A program made the translations under genes and the position numbers. DNA of 64,000 nucleotides. It comes from Phycisphaerales bacterium. Its GTDB lineage: Bacteria > Planctomycetota > Phycisphaerae > Phycisphaerales > UBA1924. The stretch lies in the NCBI GenBank assembly GCA_016742075.1, contig JACVCL010000001.1, positions 186,001 to 250,000 of the forward strand, read 5' to 3'. A model generated the notes under the pieces. That model saw only the letters and a list, made by a program, of their open reading frames with translations. It was not told the DNA's origin and did not search any database. Of this stretch, positions 62,193-64,000 are shown in pieces. Numbering within the stretch: the first letter of the stretch is position 1; each line of letters starts with the position of its first letter.

Positions 62193-62375
62193 TCACGCAC
62201 CCAGTCGCTCGCTCGTCGTCACACGTCGCCCGCAGTGACGGCACTGCCGCCGACGGCGAATCGTACCGGTCGGGGTCGCGCGGGTGTAGACCACCTCGAA
62301 GTGGCAACAGCCGCAGGTCGGGCAGACAATGCCCTTGGGCTTGGCATCCTGCTTTGGCGGCGGCTTTGCTTTCAT
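62193..62375 (-). CDS. NrdR-like zinc-ribbon protein (phage)
   Basis: 60-aa protein from ATG 62375: IVCPTCGCCHFEVVYTRATPTG and RRRRQCRHCGRRVTTSE. Four cysteines form a zinc ribbon whose CPxCG ... RRRR-C-xxCG pattern resembles the NrdR N-terminus or Ogr/Delta-type phage zinc fingers. No ATP-cone follows, so it is not full NrdR. ATGA overlap with the terminase stop. Confidence 0.78.
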   Translation of the reverse strand: MKAKPPPKQDAKPKGIVCPTCGCCHFEVVYTRATPTGTIRRRRQCRHCGRRVTTSERLGA

Positions 62376-64000
62376 CGCGTCCGCTCCTTCAAAGCCGAGA
62401 GCTTCAGCCGTGGCCGCACGACCAACTTCTGGTCCGTGCCGAACAGCACAGCCCCTTCCATCGACGCCGCGACCGCGCAGCCCACGAGGCCGTCCAGCCA
62501 GTGGTTGTCGAGCCCTTCGACCCGGAGCTTCCACTCGTCAACCGTGCGGCCCCGCCCCTCCGTTCGCACGCGGTACTCGCTGGTCAGGTGCTCCGAAAGC
62601 AGTCGGTGGTGCTCGGGCTTGTGGCCGAACAGCGACAGCCCGCCCGGGTCGCCCATCGGGACGGCGAGCCGTGCGTGCACGAAGGACTTCCAGAAGTTCG
62701 TGTCGAAGAGCACGTGCCGCACAGCTCGTTTGCCGGTCACCACCGGGACACGCCAGTTCAGGCCGACCCGCTCGCCGCGCTTGCGCTTGTAGTCGCTGAA
62801 GGGGAGGCTGCTCGCGCCAACATACCGGCCGTGACTGGGTGTGAGCACGCTGGCGTGCGGGCTCTGGCGGCAGAACTGGTACACGACATCCGTCGACGAT
62901 CCCCAGTTAGCATCGATGAGGCAGCGGTCGATCCGCACCATCGCCCCATCATCGCGCCGCCACTCACGGGCCACCGTCGTCTCGATGAGCCGCTCAAGCC
63001 CCGCGTAGATCGCCCCCTCGACGCCGGCCCGAGCCGAGGCGGCCCCGAGGGTCCGCTTGATGTCCCGGAGCGTGAAGTACGCCTGCTTCTGGTCGGGCTC
63101 CGTGCCGTAGTCGATCACGTGGCCCGTGAAGTCATCCTCCCACGCCGCCACGACGTAGAACAGGGCCTTGCCCTGCACGTCGACGAACATCGTCAGGTGC
63201 GAGCAGCCCAGCGGGACCAGCCCGCGGGCGTGGCCGTTCACCTTGGCCGCGATCTGGTCGGCGCTGAGTAGGTCGTCCGCGACCTCGACCTCGGGGAGCG
63301 GCTCGTTCTGGTACTCGGCGAAGAACGCGGCCTCGTTCTGCAGCCGCAGGTTCATCGCGTGCTGCACCGCTGACAGCTCGTCGTGGTTGAAGCGTTCGGG
63401 CCACGCGATCACCGCGCCGGCGTCCATCTCGGAGCGGTGTGCTTTGTAGAACGCGGTCGCCTCCGCCCCGCCGCGATCGGCCTTGAGACCCTCGGCCCGC
63501 AGACGGGCGTACTCCGCCCACAGACGGTCCGCAGCGGGGAACGAGTACACCATCTTCGTTCGCTCACCCTGCCACTGCGGGTGCTTGTCGCGGTCGAGGA
63601 TCCGGTCGGCCAGGTCGGCGGGCCGGACCACCGTCAGCGTCATGAGCCCGGCGATCTTCCGGCCCGGCCCCGCCAGGCCCAGGATCGCGCCGGCGAGGAT
63701 CCGCTCGCGGTTGGCACACTGCGATGGCGACCGGGCGCTCTCGTCGGTCTGCGGGTCGTCGATCAGCACCAGCGACGGGCGGACGCTCACCCCGTCCACA
63801 CGCTTGTGCTTCATGCCACGGATGCGACCGGTGATCCCCGCGACACGGATGATCGATCCCGAAGCCGCCGAACCAGGCATGGTCGGCAGCACGATCTCGC
63901 GGGCCGTCCAGCCGATGTGCGTCTGCTTGCCCTGGTAGAGCTGGCCCGAGGCTCGCTGGTGGATGCCCTCGAGCGAGCGGATCGGGTGGCAGACCTCCGG
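62372..64000 (-). CDS. Phage terminase large subunit (partial, runs off the window)
   Basis: 542 codons of the C-terminal part are visible. Walker B-like LVLIDDPQTDESARS, SFPAADRLWAEYARLR, AVIAWPERFNHDELSAVQ, FFAEYQNEPLP, and the RNase H-like nuclease domain starting LTMFVDVQGKALFYVVAAWED (catalytic Asp), with LIDANWGSSTDVV. The frame is open to the window end with EVCHPIRSLEGIHQRASG, so the N-terminal ATPase part with Walker A lies outside. Translocates and cuts phage DNA. Confidence 0.9.
   Translation of the reverse strand, partial: PEVCHPIRSLEGIHQRASGQLYQGKQTHIGWTAREIVLPTMPGSAASGSIIRVAGITGRIRGMKHKRVDGVSVRPSLVLIDDPQTDESARSPSQCANRERILAGAILGLAGPGRKIAGLMTLTVVRPADLADRILDRDKHPQWQGERTKMVYSFPAADRLWAEYARLRAEGLKADRGGAEATAFYKAHRSEMDAGAVIAWPERFNHDELSAVQHAMNLRLQNEAAFFAEYQNEPLPEVEVADDLLSADQIAAKVNGHARGLVPLGCSHLTMFVDVQGKALFYVVAAWEDDFTGHVIDYGTEPDQKQAYFTLRDIKRTLGAASARAGVEGAIYAGLERLIETTVAREWRRDDGAMVRIDRCLIDANWGSSTDVVYQFCRQSPHASVLTPSHGRYVGASSLPFSDYKRKRGERVGLNWRVPVVTGKRAVRHVLFDTNFWKSFVHARLAVPMGDPGGLSLFGHKPEHHRLLSEHLTSEYRVRTEGRGRTVDEWKLRVEGLDNHWLDGLVGCAVAASMEGAVLFGTDQKLVVRPRLKLSALKERTR

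Overview
The window is GC-rich bacterial chromosome that most resembles a planctomycete of the Phycisphaerae type. This is an inference from the very high GC, the PEP-CTERM-like exported protein, two large Hanks-type kinases (one with a beta-propeller), and the trehalose gene set. No rRNA or tRNA gene and no CRISPR array was seen. Most long antisense ORFs in the track are GC-driven shadows.

Region 1 (1-11.4 kb) is housekeeping: the 3' part of ligA, a CYTH protein, an L-lactate dehydrogenase-type gene divergent from panB, a DegP/HtrA protease, a UbiA prenyltransferase divergent from ribH-nusB-ftsY, and a membrane Ser/Thr kinase. Region 2 (11.5-18.3 kb) looks like an osmotic/oxidative stress block: a NhaR-like LysR regulator, an OtsB-GH15 fusion, a membrane-anchored OtsA, and an Ohr/OsmC peroxidase. 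Region 3 (18.3-31 kb) is mixed accessory chromosome: a secreted propeller protein, a PEP-CTERM protein, a CPBP protease translationally coupled to a PadR repressor with a visible operator, a RibD/DHFR-fold reductase, a decayed membrane gene beside an XRE regulator, an FAD amine oxidase, a kinase-TolB propeller fusion and a methyltransferase. A structured intergenic repeat recurs four times between 26.8 and 31.3 kb.

Region 4 (31.5-44.4 kb) is the most interesting part. It is less GC-rich than its flanks and its main operon encodes a DNA2/UPF1-like SF1 helicase, an unknown 374-aa protein, a two-HKD phospholipase-D nuclease, and a sigma-54 AAA+ activator whose N-terminus looks like an RtcR-type CARF ligand sensor. 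Gene junctions overlap by 4 nt (helicase-unknown, PLD-activator). A near-consensus sigma-54 promoter (TGGCAC-N5-TTGCA) lies about 55 bp upstream of the helicase start. The natural reading is an inducible defence or DNA-repair operon that senses a nucleotide or RNA-end signal and switches itself on through sigma-54. NurA and HerA (end-resection nuclease and translocase) follow, and a TSPPY-type DNA methyltransferase converges on herA.

Region 5 (44.5-64 kb) is part of a tailed-phage genome (prophage) read right to left: terminase large subunit (cut by the window edge), NrdR-like zinc ribbon, portal, a fused prohead protease-major capsid, decoration and neck proteins, tail tube, a tail chaperone pair with a probable -1 frameshift, a fused gp10-like/tape-measure protein, then distal tail genes. 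These end in a cassette of two GT32-type glycosyltransferases, a Hint/intein-like protein in Gly/Ser-rich repeats, a DUF115-like protein and a methyltransferase. An AbiEi/AbiEii toxin-antitoxin pair sits on the opposite strand inside the structural cluster.

A cross-cutting observation: many chromosomal genes have a -10-like hexamer (TACACT, TACAAT, TATCAT and similar) only 5-9 nt before the start codon and no Shine-Dalgarno, suggesting leaderless transcripts. Phage and defence-island genes mostly carry ordinary Shine-Dalgarno sequences or start-stop overlaps.
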